This document shows positions 9,265 through 18,817 of a stretch of 55,254 bases of DNA, one piece after another. A program made the translations under genes and the position numbers. The DNA is from Flavobacteriaceae bacterium (GTDB lineage Bacteria; Bacteroidota; Bacteroidia; Flavobacteriales; Flavobacteriaceae): contig JAAZZF010000104.1 in NCBI GenBank assembly GCA_014239275.1, positions 1 through 55,254 of the forward strand. Reading direction: 5' to 3'. Below the pieces are notes generated by a model. The model was not told the origin of the DNA. It did no database searches and saw nothing but the letters and a program-made list of their open reading frames with translations. Numbering within the stretch: position 1 is the stretch's first letter; each line of letters opens with the position of its first letter.

Positions 9265-10260
9265 ATGAAAAAAATTCCATTATTAATGGCCTTATTCTGC
9301 TCATTAGGAGTTTATTGTCAAGATAATGTCCAGAATCCAGGGAAGCCTAGTTTTAAAGTGTTTTGGAATTATAAAAGTGATTTTACAAAAGATATTGCCA
9401 AGAAAAGTGCATTTGAATTAAAAAGAGTATATCTTGGATACTCGTATAAGTTTGATGAAAATATTTCTGGAAAAATAACTTATGATATTGGAACAAATTC
9501 TGGTGGCAGTGCATACACCGCCTATGTAAAAATTGCTGCACTAGATTGGAAATTAAATTCTAAAATCAAATTAAGTCTTGGCTTAATAGGGAATAAACAG
9601 TTTAATGACCAAAAAGATTTATGGGGTTATAGATATGTAATAAAAACTTTTCAAAATGAATATAAGTTTGGTGCAAGTGCAGACTTAGGTATTAATTCAG
9701 AGTTTGTTATATCCTCCAATTTAAAAATGAATTTATTCATGTTTAACGGAGAAGGGTATAAAAACCTTCAAGATAAGGATGGAAATCATCGTACAGGGAT
9801 TAGTTTATTGTATGCTTTACCAAAAGGATTTGAAGCAAAATTTTATTATGATTCTCATCCAATTACAGGCACTGATCCTATTTCAAATACCTCATTGTTT
9901 TTAGGATACAAAGGGGCTGATTCAAGGTTTGGAATTGAGTATAGTGAGTTAAATAATGCTAGAACATATAAATCTTCAGAAACTGATCACAACAGGGGAG
10001 GATTTTCTTTTTATGGTTCCAAAAAAATAAATTCTAAATACGAGCTATTTGCAAGATATGACCAAATAAGCTCAAATATTTTACAAGGAGAATCTAATTC
10101 CTGGAACTATAATAATGATGGAAGCCTTGTTATTCTAGGGACACAATATCAAGCTGTAAAAGGAGTTAAGTTGAATTTAAACTATAGGTTATTTAAACAC
10201 GACAGCTCTATAATAAATAATAAATCAATCCTTTCGCTAAATGCAGAATTTAAAATATGA
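9265..10260 (+). CDS. putative outer-membrane beta-barrel (porin-like) protein
   Basis: A 331-aa exported protein. Residues 1-18 form a signal peptide (MKKIPLLMALFCSLGVYC, then QDN). The mature part alternates polar and hydrophobic residues with many aromatic girdle positions and ends in SLNAEFKI, consistent with about a dozen or more transmembrane beta strands. Its stop codon overlaps the start of the PiT-family transporter by 4 bases (ATGA). The inference is that it supplies the outer-membrane step for the same solute, possibly phosphate, but no substrate-specific motif can be read. It could alternatively be a non-selective porin. Confidence 0.75.
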   Translation: MKKIPLLMALFCSLGVYCQDNVQNPGKPSFKVFWNYKSDFTKDIAKKSAFELKRVYLGYSYKFDENISGKITYDIGTNSGGSAYTAYVKIAALDWKLNSKIKLSLGLIGNKQFNDQKDLWGYRYVIKTFQNEYKFGASADLGINSEFVISSNLKMNLFMFNGEGYKNLQDKDGNHRTGISLLYALPKGFEAKFYYDSHPITGTDPISNTSLFLGYKGADSRFGIEYSELNNARTYKSSETDHNRGGFSFYGSKKINSKYELFARYDQISSNILQGESNSWNYNNDGSLVILGTQYQAVKGVKLNLNYRLFKHDSSIINNKSILSLNAEFKI

Positions 10261-12623
10261 ATTTTCTAAACATTAATTTTATATTAAACCTTTTTGAATT
10301 GTCTTTTTTCCCCAGTCAAATAAATTCTGAAATGGACATTTATCTAGTTATGGTAATTGCATTAGGTCTTTTGGCAATTGGAGACTTAGTTGTTGGAGTT
10401 AGCAATGATGCAGTTAACTTTTTAAATTCAGCAATAGGATCAAAAGTTCTCAATTATAATACTATAATGTTAGTTGCCAGTCTTGGGATTGCAATAGGCG
10501 CTATTTTTTCTAGTGGAATGATGGAAGTCGCTAGAAAAGGAATTTTTAACCCTGACATGTTTTTCTTTTCAGAAATCATGATAATATTTATGGCTGTAAT
10601 GATTACCGATATTCTTTTGCTTGATTTTTTCAACACGCTAGGGATGCCAACATCAACAACAGTATCTATTGTTTTTGAACTTTTAGGAGCAGCTGTTGCC
10701 GTCTCTATAATTAAGATTTATGCTGGACAAGGTGAGCTAATAGAATTGGCCAATTATATTAACGTATCCAAAGCTACTCAAATAATATTTGGAATATTGC
10801 TCTCCGTATTTGTAGCCTTTTCGGTAGGAGCATTTGTGCAATATATTTCAAGAATTCTTCTTTCTTTTAGATTTGAAGAAAAAGCAAAATGGGTTGGGTC
10901 TTTGTTTGGCGGAATTGCTTTAACCTCCATAGCCTATTTTATATTAATGAAAGGAATTAAGGGGACTCCTTATGCAAAGCAAAGTTTCGACATTTTAGGC
11001 GGTTCAACCATTGTTGCTTTTATGGAAAATGAAGTTATTCTGATTACCATAATTAGTTTTATAATATTGTTTTTATTATCTGCACTACTTATATACAGAT
11101 TAAAATTTAATATATATAAAATAATAATTGCTATTGGAACATTTTCTTTAGCATTAGCTTTTGCTGGAAATGATCTGGTTAATTTTATTGGAGTTCCAAT
11201 CGCTGCATGGCAATCTTACGAAGCTTGGGTCTCTTCAGGATTAGAAGCAGGCTCCTTTTCAATGGAAGTTTTATCGGCTAAAGTTCCTACTCCCACATTT
11301 CTATTATTATTTGCAGGATTAATAATGGTCATTACACTATGGTTCTCTTCAAGAGCAAAGACAGTTGTTAAAACATCTATTGATTTATCTAATCAAGAAG
11401 ACACAAAAGAAAGGTTTAATCCAAATTTTCTTTCTAGAAATCTTGTGCGTATTGCTGTTAATATTTCTAATGCTTTTGATAAAATTGTTCCTGAAAAAAT
11501 AAATCAAAAAATAGAAAAACAATTTGAAAAGCCTGTTTTAAAGCTTAGTTCTAATAAAAAATTAGCATTACCTGCATTTGATCAAATCAGGGCTGCCGTA
11601 AATTTAATGGTTGCTGCAATTTTAATATCAATTGCTACTTCTTTTAAACTGCCTTTGTCAACTACCTATGTAACTTTTATGGTAGCGATGGGGACATCTC
11701 TTGCCGATAGAGCTTGGGGAACTGAAAGTGCAGTTTATAGAGTTGCCGGAGTTATAAATGTTATTGCAGGATGGTTTTTTACTGCATTTAGTGCTTTTTT
11801 AGGTTGTGGAATTATAGCCTGTATTATTCATATTGGAGGGCCTACTGCTATTGCCATTTTACTTTTCATTGCTCTTCTTCTTCTGGCAAAAAATTATATG
11901 AGTCATAAAAAAGAAACTGCCCTAATTAAAAGTGAAGACGCATTGAGTTTAGCAGAAAGCCGTTCTATTCAAGGCCTTATAATTGAAAGCTCTAAAAATG
12001 TTTCAAAAGCATCTAAAAAAATAAAAAACATTTTTTTAAAATCTATAAATGGCCTAGCTACTCAAGATTTAAAAGAGTTAAAAAAGAATAAGAAAGCTGT
12101 TAAATCTCTTTCTGAAGAAATTGATAACCTTAGAAATGATCTATATTATTTTATTAGAAATTTAGATGACTCTACAATTAAAGGTGCAAGTAATTTTTAT
12201 ATAAATGTATTAGGCTCTCTTGAAGATATTGCTCAATCATTAGAGTATATTTCTAAAATTACATTTAAGCATATTAATAATAACCATAAGGTGTTAACCT
12301 TTAATCAAATTAGAGAATTAAAAGAGATCTCCATAGAATTAGAAACCCTATTTGATAGAGTTAAGTTTGCTTTTTCTAAAAATAATTTTGGAGAAATTGA
12401 TAATATCCTTGACACAAAACAGAGCATATATGATTCGGTTAAAGACAAAATTAATCTTCAAATTTCTAGGACTAAAGATGAAGAGTCAAGTCCAAAAAAT
12501 ACAACTCTGTATTTTAGTATTCTAACTGAAACTAAAGATTTAATTAAAGCTACTGTAAATCTTTTAGATCTTTATAATGAACAATACGATGCTAAAGTGA
12601 AACCCCCATCATCAAAAAATTAA
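10257..12623 (+). CDS. PiT-family inorganic phosphate transporter with C-terminal PhoU-like domain
   Basis: A 788-aa protein. The two inverted PiT signature repeats are seen as VVGVSNDAVNFLNSAIGS (about residues 42-59) and LAFAGNDLVNFIGVPIAAW (about 299-317), inside two sets of hydrophobic helices covering about 30-560. After about residue 565 the sequence becomes soluble, helical and charged (ESRSIQGLIIESSKNVSKA ... LRNDLYYFIRNLDD) like PhoU/DUF47 helical bundles. PiT proteins are cation-Pi symporters of the inner membrane; the fused PhoU-like tail, usual in Bacteroidota, may regulate the pore. Start: ATG 10257 overlaps the barrel gene stop; ATG 10332 (MDIYLVM) is an alternative beginning nearer the first helix. 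Confidence 0.9.
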   Translation: MNFLNINFILNLFELSFFPSQINSEMDIYLVMVIALGLLAIGDLVVGVSNDAVNFLNSAIGSKVLNYNTIMLVASLGIAIGAIFSSGMMEVARKGIFNPDMFFFSEIMIIFMAVMITDILLLDFFNTLGMPTSTTVSIVFELLGAAVAVSIIKIYAGQGELIELANYINVSKATQIIFGILLSVFVAFSVGAFVQYISRILLSFRFEEKAKWVGSLFGGIALTSIAYFILMKGIKGTPYAKQSFDILGGSTIVAFMENEVILITIISFIILFLLSALLIYRLKFNIYKIIIAIGTFSLALAFAGNDLVNFIGVPIAAWQSYEAWVSSGLEAGSFSMEVLSAKVPTPTFLLLFAGLIMVITLWFSSRAKTVVKTSIDLSNQEDTKERFNPNFLSRNLVRIAVNISNAFDKIVPEKINQKIEKQFEKPVLKLSSNKKLALPAFDQIRAAVNLMVAAILISIATSFKLPLSTTYVTFMVAMGTSLADRAWGTESAVYRVAGVINVIAGWFFTAFSAFLGCGIIACIIHIGGPTAIAILLFIALLLLAKNYMSHKKETALIKSEDALSLAESRSIQGLIIESSKNVSKASKKIKNIFLKSINGLATQDLKELKKNKKAVKSLSEEIDNLRNDLYYFIRNLDDSTIKGASNFYINVLGSLEDIAQSLEYISKITFKHINNNHKVLTFNQIRELKEISIELETLFDRVKFAFSKNNFGEIDNILDTKQSIYDSVKDKINLQISRTKDEESSPKNTTLYFSILTETKDLIKATVNLLDLYNEQYDAKVKPPSSKN

Positions 12624-12638
12624 AACTTTAAATAAAAA

Positions 12639-15092
12639 TTAAGATCCACACATCAAACAATCATCATCTTCACTCTCCTTAGATTTAGCCAACATCTCCT
12701 TAAGTTCTTCAGGAGTTAATGGTTCGACTGCTGGTACAACAGGACTAGGGACTGTTTTGGGTTTGCTGCTTTTCGAAACTATAGCTTCAGAACTTACTTT
12801 TTCTTTAACAAGCTCTCCTTCCTTTTTATTGTCAAGAGTAAATTTAATAGCATCAACAGCAGATTTTGTTCTTAAATAATACATCCCTGTTTTTAATCCA
12901 GATTTCCAAGCATAAAAATGCATAGATGTTAATTTCGCCATTGTTGCTCCTTCCATAAATAAGTTCAGAGATTGAGATTGGTCAATGAAGTATCCCCTAT
13001 GTCTAGACATGTCTATAATATCTTTCATGCTTAACTCCCACACTGTTTTATATAACTCTTTTATCTCATCAGGAATTATATCAATTTGCTGAATAGAGCC
13101 ATTTGCTTTCATTAAGGCTTGTTTTAATTCTTCTGTCCAAAGTCCAAGGGCAACCAAATCTTCAAGTAAATGTTTATTAACAATAATAAACTCCCCGCTC
13201 AAAACTCTTCTTGTATAAATATTTGAAGTATATGGTTCAAAACATTCATTATTCCCTAGAATTTGCGATGTAGATGCTGTAGGCATTGGGGCAACTAAAA
13301 GTGAATTTCTAACCCCGTGCTTTTTAATTTTTTTTCTTAATTCTCCCCATTCCCATCTTCCGCTTAATTCCTCATCCTTTATTCCCCACATATTATACTG
13401 AAATTCTCCTTTAGAAACAGGAGATCCTTTATAAGTTTTATAGGGGCCATCTTTTTTTGCCTCTTCCATTGATGCTGTCATTGCAGCAAAATAAATTGTT
13501 TCAAAAATTTCCTGATTTAGTTTTTTAGCTTCATCAGAAGTGAAAGGCATCCTTAATTTTATAAAAGCATCTGCCAATCCTTGGACGCCTAGACCAATAG
13601 GCCTATGTCTAAAGTTTGATTTTTCAGCTTCTGGAACAGGGTAATAATTTCTGTCTATTACTTTATTCAGATTCTTAGTAACCTGTTTAGTAACTCTAAA
13701 TAATTCTTGATGATCAAAATCTTTCTCCTTAACAAACATCGGCAATGCTATGGAAGCCAAATTACAAACAGCTATCTCATCTGGAGATGTATACTCCAAA
13801 ATTTCTGTACATAGATTTGATGATTTTATTGTCCCTAGATTTTTTTGATTGGACTTTCTATTTGCTGAATCTTTATAAAGCATATAGGGTGTCCCCGTTT
13901 CAATTTGAGATTCTAATATTTTTTCCCACAGCTCTCTTGCTCTAATAGATTTTCTTCCTTTATTTTCAGATTCATATTTTGTATATAGCTTTTCAAATTT
14001 TTTTCCATGAGAATCAGACAATCCATGACATTCGTTTGGGCACATCAATGTCCAGTTGCTATCTTCCTCAACTCTTTTCATAAATAAATCTGAAATCCAC
14101 ATAGCATAAAATAAATCTCTAGCTCTCATTTCTTCTTTCCCATGATTCTTTTTTAATTCTAGAAAATCAAAAATATCAGCATGCCATGTTTCTAAATAAA
14201 TTGCAAATGAGCCTTTCCTTTTCCCTCCACCTTGATCTACATAACGAGCTGTATCATTAAAAACTCGCAACATGGGAACAATTCCATTAGAAGTTCCATT
14301 TGTTCCTGCAATATAGGATCCTGTTGCTCTTATATCATGAATTGACAATCCAATCCCACCAGCAGATTGAGAAATCTTAGCAGTTTGTTTTAATGTGTCA
14401 TAGATACCATCAATACTATCAGATTTTGTTGTTAATAAAAAACATGAAGACATCTGGGGATTTGGGGTTCCAGAATTAAATAATGTTGGTGTAGCATGAG
14501 TGAAATATTTTTTAGACATCAAGTTATAGGTCTCAATAGCTGAGTCTAAGTCTTCCATGTGAATTCCTATTGAAACCCTCATTAACATGTGCTGTGGTCT
14601 TTCTGCTACTTTACCATTTAGCTTTAATAAGTAAGATCTTTCTAAAGTTTTAAACCCAAAATAATCATAATTAAAATCTCTATTATAAATAATCGTAGAG
14701 TCCAATAGTTCTGAATTCTTTTTTATTATCTTATAAACTTCATCAGACAACAATGGAGCTTTTTTTTCTGTTCTAGGGTTAATGTATACATACAAATCCT
14801 TCATGGTTTCTGAAAAAGATTTCTTTGTGTTTTTATGTAAATTTGAGACAGAAATTCTAGCTGCTAATTTTGCATAGTCTGGGTGAGTTGTGGTCATTGT
14901 TGCTGCAATTTCTGCTGCTAAATTGTCTAATTCTGAAGTAGTAACTCCATCATAAAGTCCTTCAATAACTCTCATAGAAACTTTTACAGGGTCAACCAAA
15001 GCGTTTAAACTATAGCAAAGTTTTCTAACCCTAGAGGTTATTTTATCAAACATTATTGGCTCTTTATGGCCGTCTCTTTTTACTACAAACAT
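12639..15092 (-). CDS. nrdA: ribonucleoside-diphosphate reductase large subunit (class Ia, eukaryote-like)
   Basis: An 817-aa R1 subunit that reduces NDPs to dNDPs. An ATP-cone allosteric domain occupies about residues 1-95 ([19 protein letters not shown], resembling the eukaryotic R1 N-terminus). Active-site elements are intact: [10 protein letters not shown] (redox Cys), NLCTEI with the thiyl-radical Cys and the catalytic Asn/Glu, [10 protein letters not shown] (partner Cys), [15 protein letters not shown], and the radical-transfer Tyr pair in TGMYYLRTK. The C-terminus carries the CLMC shuttle pair (DDDCLMCGS) on a flexible linker of about 50 residues rich in Lys/Ser/Pro/Glu. It follows nrdB by 58 bases and shares its transcript. 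It converges on the PiT gene with no obvious hairpin between them. Confidence 0.96.
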   Translation of the reverse strand: MFVVKRDGHKEPIMFDKITSRVRKLCYSLNALVDPVKVSMRVIEGLYDGVTTSELDNLAAEIAATMTTTHPDYAKLAARISVSNLHKNTKKSFSETMKDLYVYINPRTEKKAPLLSDEVYKIIKKNSELLDSTIIYNRDFNYDYFGFKTLERSYLLKLNGKVAERPQHMLMRVSIGIHMEDLDSAIETYNLMSKKYFTHATPTLFNSGTPNPQMSSCFLLTTKSDSIDGIYDTLKQTAKISQSAGGIGLSIHDIRATGSYIAGTNGTSNGIVPMLRVFNDTARYVDQGGGKRKGSFAIYLETWHADIFDFLELKKNHGKEEMRARDLFYAMWISDLFMKRVEEDSNWTLMCPNECHGLSDSHGKKFEKLYTKYESENKGRKSIRARELWEKILESQIETGTPYMLYKDSANRKSNQKNLGTIKSSNLCTEILEYTSPDEIAVCNLASIALPMFVKEKDFDHQELFRVTKQVTKNLNKVIDRNYYPVPEAEKSNFRHRPIGLGVQGLADAFIKLRMPFTSDEAKKLNQEIFETIYFAAMTASMEEAKKDGPYKTYKGSPVSKGEFQYNMWGIKDEELSGRWEWGELRKKIKKHGVRNSLLVAPMPTASTSQILGNNECFEPYTSNIYTRRVLSGEFIIVNKHLLEDLVALGLWTEELKQALMKANGSIQQIDIIPDEIKELYKTVWELSMKDIIDMSRHRGYFIDQSQSLNLFMEGATMAKLTSMHFYAWKSGLKTGMYYLRTKSAVDAIKFTLDNKKEGELVKEKVSSEAIVSKSSKPKTVPSPVVPAVEPLTPEELKEMLAKSKESEDDDCLMCGS

Positions 15093-15150
15093 TTATTAAA
15101 TTTTATCCTATACTATAAAAAAAATTTTAAAGAAAACTTATTTTCGAATA

Positions 15151-16128
15151 TTAAAAATCTTCATCAATACTAAAATCGGCAGATTTCGTATCATTATTCA
15201 ACACCCCTGCTTTTTGATATTCAGAAACTCTTTTTTCAAAGAAATTTGTTTTGCCTTGGAGGGATATCATATCCATAAAATCAAATGGATTTGTGACATT
15301 ATACTCTTTTTCACAGTTCAATTCAACTAATAATCTGTCGGTTACGAACTCTAAATATTGAGTCATAAGTTTAGAATTCATTCCTATTAAACTAATAGGA
15401 AGAGATTCGGTTATAAATTCTCTTTCAATATTAAGAGCATCCAGAAGGATTTCTTTAATTCTTTTTGAAGATACTTTATTGACTAAATGTTTATTATGCA
15501 AATGAACTGCAAAATCACAATGAACTCCTTCATCTCTAGAAATAAGTTCATTAGAAAAAGATAGTCCTGGCATTAATCCTCTTTTCTTAAGCCAAAAAAT
15601 AGAACAAAATGCTCCAGAAAAAAATATTCCCTCTACTGCTGCAAATGCAATTAATCTCTCTGCAAATGAATCAGATTCAATCCATTTCAATGCCCAATCT
15701 GCTTTCTTTTTAATAGCTGGGAATGTTTCAATAGCATTAAAAAGACTGTCTTTTTCTTTTGGATCTTTTACATATGTATCAATTAATAATGAATAGGTTT
15801 CAGAATGAATATTTTCCATCATTATTTGAAATCCATAGAAAAATTTTGCTTCTGAATACTGAACTTCATTAACAAAATTTTCTGCTAAATTTTCATTTAC
15901 TATTCCATCTGATGCAGCAAAAAAAGCTAAAATATGTTTTATAAAATATTTTTCATCATCAGACAATTTAGATTTCCAATCATTAAGGTCTTCGCTTAAA
16001 TCAATCTCTTCAGCAGTCCAAAAACTGGCTTCACATTTCTTGTACCATTCCCAAATATCATGATGTTCAATTGGAAAAATAACAAACCTGTTTTTGTTTT
16101 CTTCTAAAATTGGTTCAAAAGCTGGCAT
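15151..16128 (-). CDS. nrdB: ribonucleoside-diphosphate reductase small subunit (class Ia, eukaryote-like)
   Basis: A 325-aa diiron-tyrosyl R2 subunit. Iron ligands are found in [14 protein letters not shown] (Asp), [12 protein letters not shown] (Glu), [13 protein letters not shown] (Glu and His, with the radical Tyr in [10 protein letters not shown], as in mammalian R2) and [12 protein letters not shown] (Glu and His). The C-terminal tail FSIDEDF resembles the eukaryotic FTLDADF peptide that docks R2 on R1. Together with nrdA this is a complete aerobic enzyme. A promoter with both -33 and -7 elements lies about 80-108 bases upstream, so nrdB is the first gene of the operon. Confidence 0.96.
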   Translation of the reverse strand: MPAFEPILEENKNRFVIFPIEHHDIWEWYKKCEASFWTAEEIDLSEDLNDWKSKLSDDEKYFIKHILAFFAASDGIVNENLAENFVNEVQYSEAKFFYGFQIMMENIHSETYSLLIDTYVKDPKEKDSLFNAIETFPAIKKKADWALKWIESDSFAERLIAFAAVEGIFFSGAFCSIFWLKKRGLMPGLSFSNELISRDEGVHCDFAVHLHNKHLVNKVSSKRIKEILLDALNIEREFITESLPISLIGMNSKLMTQYLEFVTDRLLVELNCEKEYNVTNPFDFMDMISLQGKTNFFEKRVSEYQKAGVLNNDTKSADFSIDEDF

Positions 16129-16207
16129 ATTAATTAAGTGTTTTTAAAAAAAAAAATTAAGTAATTGTTTTTGGATATTGTCTTACACAAAGATTCTAAA
16201 TTGTTTC

Positions 16208-16236
16208 CAAAAATAAAAGGAGTAATTATTCACAAA
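16208..16236 (-). promoter_or_regulatory. nrdBA promoter with -33 and -7 elements
   Basis: Read on the minus strand, TTTG (16233-16236), a 17-base spacer and TATTTTTG (16208-16215) match the Bacteroidota consensus TTTG ... TAnnTTTG. It would give an nrdB leader of about 70 bases. The rest of the 223-bp gap 16129-16351 is AT-rich without other recognisable sites; I did not see a clear NrdR box pair. Confidence 0.6.
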
Positions 16237-16351
16237 CTGCATTAGTTCTTAACAATTTGAATGTTAAAAAAATTTTGTATTTTATAAAAACTTGAAAACT
16301 AACAATTTATGTTTTATGCTATTTTGGATGAATCATAATCACTTTTTTTAG

Positions 16352-16924
16352 CTAAACTTTTTTTAATTCTTTTGAAACTTTTTCAAGTTCCAAGTACCAT
16401 GATTTTCCAAATCTTCTAATCAAAGCATCCTTAACAAATTCATAAATTGGTTTCTTTAACTCTTCTCCTAATTCACAAGCTTCTGAACAAATGTTCCAAT
16501 GGTGATAATTTACAGCAGTAAAGCTTGAATAATTTTTTACTCTAACTGGATAAAGGTGACAAGAATTAGGTTTTATTAAATTTATTTCTCCTTTAATAAA
16601 TGCTTTTTCTATTCCGCATTCTAATAATCCATTTGAATTATAACTTACATAGACACATTCTTTGCCATTAATAAGCGGAGTCTCTAAACTACCCTGTTTA
16701 TCATAAACGTATTTCCCTTTTTGTTCAATTACTTTTTTTCCCTTGCTAGAAATATAGGGAGATATCTTTTCAAAGTTTTTATCTAAAATTTCTGCCTCGT
16801 TTTTTTCAAGTGGCGCACCTCCATTTCCTTTAACACAACATGCCCCCTTACAAGCAGACAAATTACAATGAAAATTCTTTTCAATTATTTCTTCAGAAAT
16901 TAAAGTGTTCCCGATTCTAAACAT
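16352..16924 (-). CDS. DUF3109 family cysteine-rich protein
   Basis: A 190-aa cytoplasmic protein of the DUF3109 family, whose function is unknown. The N-terminal cysteine cluster HCNLSACKGACCVKGNGG (C-x4-C-x3-CC) and later CGIEKAF, SCHLYPVRV and ICSEACELGE are spaced like the YkgJ-type Fe-S/zinc cluster proteins, so a metal centre is likely. It is transcribed divergently from marC; its start ATG (16922-16924) lies about 45 bases from the marC -7 element. It ends 223 bases before nrdB in the same direction, and nrdB has its own promoter. Confidence 0.85.
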   Translation of the reverse strand: MFRIGNTLISEEIIEKNFHCNLSACKGACCVKGNGGAPLEKNEAEILDKNFEKISPYISSKGKKVIEQKGKYVYDKQGSLETPLINGKECVYVSYNSNGLLECGIEKAFIKGEINLIKPNSCHLYPVRVKNYSSFTAVNYHHWNICSEACELGEELKKPIYEFVKDALIRRFGKSWYLELEKVSKELKKV

Positions 16925-16969
16925 AGAATGAAAGTAAGAAATAATACTCCATATTCTATTAATATAAAT

Positions 16970-16977
16970 TATATTTG
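16970..16977 (+). promoter_or_regulatory. -7 promoter element for marC
   Basis: TATATTTG is an exact TAnnTTTG match ending 21 bases before ATG 16999. The TTG at 16975 that a longest-ORF call uses as a start codon is part of this element, so it is not the translation start. Confidence 0.6.
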
Positions 16978-16998
16978 CAATCGAATAAAAATAAAAAT

Positions 16999-17586
16999 AT
17001 GGATTTGAATTTTAAAGAAATTTTTGCTGCCTTTATGATTTTATTTGCTGTAATTGATATAATAGGAAATGTTCCCATTATAATTGATTTAAGAAAAAAA
17101 GTTGGCCATATTCAAAGTGGAAAAGCTTCTTTAATTGCCGGTATAATCATGATTTTTTTTCTGTTTCTTGGAGAAAACATCTTGTCTTTGATTGGTATTG
17201 ATGTAAATTCATTTGCAGTTGCTGGCTCATTTGTTCTTTTTTTTATAGCTCTTGAAATGATTTTAGGTGTATCAATTTATAAAGATGAAGAAAACACTCA
17301 TTTAACCGCTTCAGTATTTCCTTTAGCTTTTCCTTTAATTGCTGGTCCAGGAAGTTTAACAACTTTACTTTCAATCAAATCTGAATATTCAACTGAAAAT
17401 ATTATAATAGCCATTATAGTTAATGTAATATTTATTTTTTTAGTTTTAAAATCCTCTAAAAATATAGAAAAGATATTGGGGCAAAATGGGATTCAAATTA
17501 TTAGAAAAGTATTTGGTGTTGTTTTACTGGCTATTGCTGTTAAATTATTTACAACTAATATTCAGGGATTATTACAACTAAAATGA
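16999..17586 (+). CDS. MarC family integral membrane protein
   Basis: A 195-aa inner-membrane protein with six hydrophobic helices. Family features are the N-terminal AAFMILFAVIDIIGNVPI and the central FPLAFPLIAGPGSLTTLL motif. MarC/UPF0056 proteins have no established activity, although the family was once linked to multiple antibiotic resistance. I chose ATG 16999 (MDLNFKEIFAAF) rather than the upstream TTG, because the promoter overlaps the latter. A 65-aa membrane protein follows with a 4-base overlap. Confidence 0.9.
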   Translation: MDLNFKEIFAAFMILFAVIDIIGNVPIIIDLRKKVGHIQSGKASLIAGIIMIFFLFLGENILSLIGIDVNSFAVAGSFVLFFIALEMILGVSIYKDEENTHLTASVFPLAFPLIAGPGSLTTLLSIKSEYSTENIIIAIIVNVIFIFLVLKSSKNIEKILGQNGIQIIRKVFGVVLLAIAVKLFTTNIQGLLQLK

Positions 17587-17780
17587 GAAATTATTTTATT
17601 ATAGCAATTGCTTTTATTTTATTGGGGATAAATATCTATCATCTTGATTTTGCTAATTTTTTTAGTGAAAATGGGAAGATAGCATTAATTGGAGTGTTAG
17701 CCTGCTTAATAGCTATTGTGCTTTTATTAATATTAATTAATTCTAATAAAATTAAGAATCAATTAAAAAATAAAGACTAA
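17583..17780 (+). CDS. small two-helix membrane protein, 65 aa
   Basis: Not recognised. Two hydrophobic helices (about residues 3-20 and 32-52) and a short basic tail (NSNKIKNQLKNKD). Its ATG overlaps the marC stop (ATGA), suggesting translational coupling and an accessory role to MarC or simply cotranscription. It overlaps the convergent deaminase gene by 4 bases at its 3' end. Confidence 0.65.
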   Translation: MRNYFIIAIAFILLGINIYHLDFANFFSENGKIALIGVLACLIAIVLLLILINSNKIKNQLKNKD

Positions 17781-18202
17781 AACTTTTCAATGTGGAAGAT
17801 CTCTAATCCTGCTTTTTTTAAAAATTCTAATCCCGAACTGTCTTTATATTCTTTGTGATATACAAGTCTTTTTATCCCTGATTGAAAAATAAGTTTACTG
17901 CATTCCTTACATGGGGACAAGGTTATATATAATGTTGATCCCTCACTAGATTGAGTAGAAGCAGAAACTTTCATAATTGCATTCGCCTCTGCATGTAGCA
18001 CATACCATTTAGTATAGTTGCTATCATCTTCACACGCATTTTCAAATCCTGTAGGGGTGCCATTGTAGCCGTCTGAAATAATCATTCTGTTTTTAACAAT
18101 TAGCGCTCCAACCTGTCTTCTTTTACAATGGGATAATTTTGCCCATTCTAAAGCCATTTTCAAATAAGCAATGTCGTACTTTTTTTGCTTTATTTCAGTC
18201 AT
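17777..18202 (-). CDS. dCMP deaminase family protein
   Basis: A 141-aa zinc deaminase. Zinc-binding motifs are HAEANAIMKV and LSPCKECSKLI, and the N-terminal RRQVGALIVKNRMIISDGYNGTP is typical of dCMP deaminase/ComEB proteins, which make dUMP from dCMP for dTTP synthesis. Residues between the motifs are short, so no extra domain is present. It starts 3 bases after the HupE-like gene ends, placing it last in the djlA-hupE-deaminase unit. The function in pyrimidine dNTP supply fits nrdAB and dgt elsewhere in the window, but substrate specificity is inferred from the family. Confidence 0.88.
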   Translation of the reverse strand: MTEIKQKKYDIAYLKMALEWAKLSHCKRRQVGALIVKNRMIISDGYNGTPTGFENACEDDSNYTKWYVLHAEANAIMKVSASTQSSEGSTLYITLSPCKECSKLIFQSGIKRLVYHKEYKDSSGLEFLKKAGLEIFHIEKF

Positions 18203-18205
18203 AGT

Positions 18206-18778
18206 CTATATCATATTTAAAATCATGTTTAATCCAAACCCTATAATGACTGCAGATCCAATCCTTATATAGGATGACAATTTATATTTGAGCAATTTAA
18301 CAACAAGTAAATTAATAAGCAAAATTGCTAATACTATTATTAGTTGGGAAAATTCAACTCCAAAAGCAAAGCCAACCAAAGGTGTTATTTTAGATTCTAT
18401 AGGAAAAGATATTTGATTAAAATAATTCCCAAACCCAAATCCGTGGATCAATCCAAAAAAAAGTGAAATCATAAACCCAGAAATTTTATAAAAATTCATT
18501 TGGTCACTTTTTAAAATATTATTAATTCCTGTAATTACAATGGTTACGGGAATTAATATCTCAACAATATTTTCTGGGGGACTATATATCTGGTAGACTG
18601 AAAAAATTAATGAAAACGTGTGTCCTAAAGTAAAAAAAGTGACAATCCAAAAAACTGTTTTAAGTTGCCTAAAAGAGAATGGAATAGTTAAGGCTATTAA
18701 AAAAAGTAAATGATCATAAGCTGCCCAATCTAAAACGTGAAATAATCCTAATTCAAAATAAAAAAGCAAATCATACAT
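18206..18778 (-). CDS. HupE/UreJ family membrane protein
   Basis: A 190-aa protein with about six membrane helices. FHVLDWAAYDHLLFLIAL, a conserved FTLGHTFSLI segment and ISLFFGLIHGFGFGNYF match the HupE/UreJ_2 family, originally linked to nickel or cobalt uptake for hydrogenase and urease; the conserved His and Asp residues in helices are plausible metal ligands. No hydrogenase or urease genes lie nearby, and in Bacteroidota such genes are widespread, so nickel transport is unproven here. It lies 39 bases downstream of the DjlA-like gene. Confidence 0.85.
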   Translation of the reverse strand: MYDLLFYFELGLFHVLDWAAYDHLLFLIALTIPFSFRQLKTVFWIVTFFTLGHTFSLIFSVYQIYSPPENIVEILIPVTIVITGINNILKSDQMNFYKISGFMISLFFGLIHGFGFGNYFNQISFPIESKITPLVGFAFGVEFSQLIIVLAILLINLLVVKLLKYKLSSYIRIGSAVIIGFGLNMILNMI

Positions 18779-18817
18779 GATTGAAATCTTTAAAAATTAA
18801 AATTACTAAAACTGATT

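Noticed and set aside
16129-16351. Possible small RNA or NrdR box pair upstream of nrdB
   Set aside because: No convincing NrdR box pair or structured RNA could be identified by eye; only the promoter is reported.
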